From Crenothrix sp. D3 (lineage in GTDB: Bacteria > Pseudomonadota > Gammaproteobacteria > Methylococcales > Methylomonadaceae): a stretch of DNA of 42,255 nt. The translations under genes were made by a program, and so were the position numbers. The notes below the pieces were generated by a model that had not been told where the DNA came from, searched no databases, and worked only from the letters and a program-made list of their open reading frames with translations. Shown here piece by piece: positions 40,989 through 42,255 of the stretch. Each line of letters opens with the position of its first letter. The first letter of the stretch is position 1. The DNA is taken from the NCBI GenBank assembly GCA_002134785.1, contig MBQZ01000022.1, forward strand, positions 1 to 42,255, written 5' to 3'.

Positions 40989-41653
40989 TACCTACAAAAT
41001 TTGTTTTCTTTTCGATGATTGTTTTAGTAACAGGGCTTTTGGGATGTGCTGATGATTCTTTGGTTAAAGATAAACCAGATACTCAAACAGAACAAAAGCC
41101 GTTAGTAAAGCCAGACGTTCCTAACACAACAAGCATTCAACAAAAACAAAATCCACAATCTGGATTAGTAACAGAAAAACCAACGTCGGAACAAAAGCCA
41201 TTAGTAACACCAGACGTACCTAACACAACAAATATTCAACAAAAACAAAATCCGCAATCTGGATTAGTGACGGAAAAACTAACTTCAGAACAAAAGCTGT
41301 TAGTAAAGCCAGACGTTCCTAACACAACAAGCATTCAACAAAAACAAAATCCACCATCTGGATTAGTGATGGAAAAACTAACTTCAGAACAAAAGCCGTT
41401 AGTAAAGCCAGACGTTCCTAACACAACAAGCATTCAACAAAAACAAAATCCACCATCTGGATTAGTAACAGAAAAATCAACTACAGAACAAAGAACTATG
41501 TTCCAGATTGGTTCTGATACTAACACTCCAACTAAAGTTTTAGGAAAAACCGTCGAAAGTTCTGATGATCGAGGCATTAAAAAGTATTCGGCTCCTTCAA
41601 ACTACGACAAGGAGGTTGTTGATTTGCTTAGAATTTTGATACCACAAAATTAG
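40985..41653 (+). CDS. Lipoprotein with four 33-residue tandem repeats
   Basis: This is a 222-residue protein. The signal peptide ends in lipobox LLGC (cleavage before C21), and the next residues (ADD) favour the outer membrane. Residues 36-167 are four tandem repeats of 33 residues on the pattern EQKPLVKPDVPNTT then SIQQKQNPQSGLVTEK. A non-repeat C-terminus follows (GIKKYSAPSNYDKEVVDLLR). The repeat region is Pro/Gln/Lys-rich and probably extended, so it may act as a spacer across the periplasm or out from the surface. The start overlaps the previous lipoprotein stop by 4 bases (ATGA), which links the two functionally. Confidence 0.85.
   Translation: MIPTKFVFFSMIVLVTGLLGCADDSLVKDKPDTQTEQKPLVKPDVPNTTSIQQKQNPQSGLVTEKPTSEQKPLVTPDVPNTTNIQQKQNPQSGLVTEKLTSEQKLLVKPDVPNTTSIQQKQNPPSGLVMEKLTSEQKPLVKPDVPNTTSIQQKQNPPSGLVTEKSTTEQRTMFQIGSDTNTPTKVLGKTVESSDDRGIKKYSAPSNYDKEVVDLLRILIPQN
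41090..41485 (+). repeat. Four 99-bp tandem coding repeats
   Basis: The units are 41090-41188, 41189-41287, 41288-41386 and 41387-41485. Each is exactly 99 bases, in frame, and they differ by only a few substitutions. Near identity at DNA level indicates recent expansion, so copy number may vary between strains. Confidence 0.95.
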
Positions 41654-41660
41654 CATCATG

Positions 41661-41690
41661 TCTCGTTCCCAAGCTCTGGAGACTGTGAAA
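41661..41690. mobile_element. Probable left end of the IS1182-family element, at a half palindrome
   Basis: TCTCGTTCCCAAGCTCTGG (41661-41679) looks like one half of a dispersed palindrome whose other half (...AGCTTGGGAACGAG) is missing. The sequence after it (AGACTGTGAAAGTATTC) may be the terminal repeat of the insertion sequence whose transposase starts at 41753. The exact boundary cannot be fixed without the right end. Confidence 0.35.
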
Positions 41691-41752
41691 GTATTCACTC
41701 CCCAAGCCTGTATAATACCCTGACTAATAAAACAGCTTGATAAAAAAACACC

Positions 41753-42255
41753 ATGACCAGTCGCCGTTATCAACAGACCCTGAATCGTCACCAAGATATG
41801 CTACTGCCCCTGCGGGTCGAAGAATTTGTGAGCGAAAATAACAGTGTTCGAGCGATTGATGCTTATGTTAATACCTTGGACATTCAAAGTATTGGCGTTA
41901 ACTATGTTCAAGGTATCACCCAAGCAGGACAACCACCTTACAATCCACTAGCGATGTTAAAACTGTATTTATACGGCTATCTTCAGGGTATTCGTAGCAG
42001 TCGCAAACTGGAAAGCGAGACCCAGCGTAATCTGGAAGTGATCTGGCTGATAGAAGGCTTGCGTCCTTGCTACAAAAGCATTGCCAACTTTCGCAAAGAT
42101 AATAGCAGTGCTTTGAAAGCCGCTAACCGTGATTTCATCTTGCTGTGCAAAGAACTGGCACTGTTGGGTGGCGAAGAAGTCGCGGTGGATGGCAGTTTTT
42201 TCAAAGCCGATGCCAGCAAAGCGGGGATTTATACCGAGGACAAACTCAACAAACA
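41753..42255 (+). CDS. IS1182-family transposase, N-terminal part (runs off the window)
   Basis: The frame from ATG 41753 stays open to the window end (167 codons). The start (MTSRRYQQTLNRHQDMLLPL) and the block SVRAIDAYVNTLDIQSIGV are typical of IS1182-family transposases. So are PPYNPLAMLKLYLYGYLQGI with RSSRKLESETQRNLEVIWL, and RPCYKSIANFRKDN. The first catalytic Asp is in EVAVDGSFFKADASK. The rest, including the other DDE residues, lies beyond the window, so whether it is intact is unknown. Confidence 0.92.
   Translation, partial: MTSRRYQQTLNRHQDMLLPLRVEEFVSENNSVRAIDAYVNTLDIQSIGVNYVQGITQAGQPPYNPLAMLKLYLYGYLQGIRSSRKLESETQRNLEVIWLIEGLRPCYKSIANFRKDNSSALKAANRDFILLCKELALLGGEEVAVDGSFFKADASKAGIYTEDKLNK

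Noticed and set aside
41090-41485. Regular 99-bp repeats as a possible CRISPR array
   Set aside because: The repeats are contiguous, in frame, lack unique spacers, and encode part of a lipoprotein.

Overview
The window is chromosomal DNA of a fairly AT-rich gammaproteobacterium with a methylotrophic (C1) signature. This rests on rplM-rpsI, minCDE, xerD, an LpxA-type acyltransferase, an MCE lipid-transport operon, a formylmethanofuran dehydrogenase / formyltransferase-hydrolase alpha subunit (FhcA), two MxaD-like periplasmic proteins, and a hydroxypyruvate isomerase / tartronate-semialdehyde reductase pair. Sulfur-oxidising Thiotrichales or Methylococcales would both fit; the sequence alone does not decide. 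Intergenic DNA is full of palindromic repeats of several families, with a relic of a REP-associated transposase. The window is bounded by a partial IS30-family element (left) and a partial IS1182-family element (right).

Layout. 0-0.8 kb: IS30 transposase tail and a KfrA-like DNA-binding protein with a frame-shifting internal duplication. 0.9-2.9 kb: garR-hyi and a YfhL-type ferredoxin. 3.0-10.6 kb (minus strand): a run of genes reading zigA-type COG0523 GTPase, ZIP zinc permease, DUF1826, second COG0523 GTPase, fhcA, third COG0523 GTPase, btuR, with a near-consensus Zur operator in front of zigA. This looks like a zinc-economy operon that has captured, or serves, a zinc-dependent C1 enzyme. 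10.7-17.1 kb: hemL, two small proteins, then tandem mxaD-like genes, a secreted YVTN beta-propeller protein and an OFA-type (oxalate/formate) MFS transporter.

17.2-20.5 kb: an accessory island with a RelE-type toxin-antitoxin pair, an AT-rich orphan gene, a pabB stump ending in a palindromic element, and a TPR protein. 20.5-35.1 kb: mostly core genes (ntrY-ntrX, rplM-rpsI, minCDE, a small winged-helix protein, an HD-GYP phosphodiesterase, N-carbamoylputrescine amidase, xerD, lpxA, and an Mla/MCE-type ABC operon whose permease carries an N-terminal extension like a STAS domain).

35.1-42.3 kb is accessory: an ASCH protein, a TPR protein, a DUF4926/DUF6883 pair, a VapC toxin with an internally duplicated antitoxin, and an XRE regulator facing a five-gene block of secreted proteins and lipoproteins. 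That block has an N/Q/S/T-rich protein with a thrice-repeated motif, two small exported proteins, a lipoprotein with a loose resemblance to CsgG/HfaB amyloid-secretion lipoproteins, and a lipoprotein with four perfect-length 33-residue repeats. It is the best candidate in the window for an undescribed surface system. No gene-free stretch exceeds about 200 bases, and I saw no tRNA, rRNA or CRISPR array.
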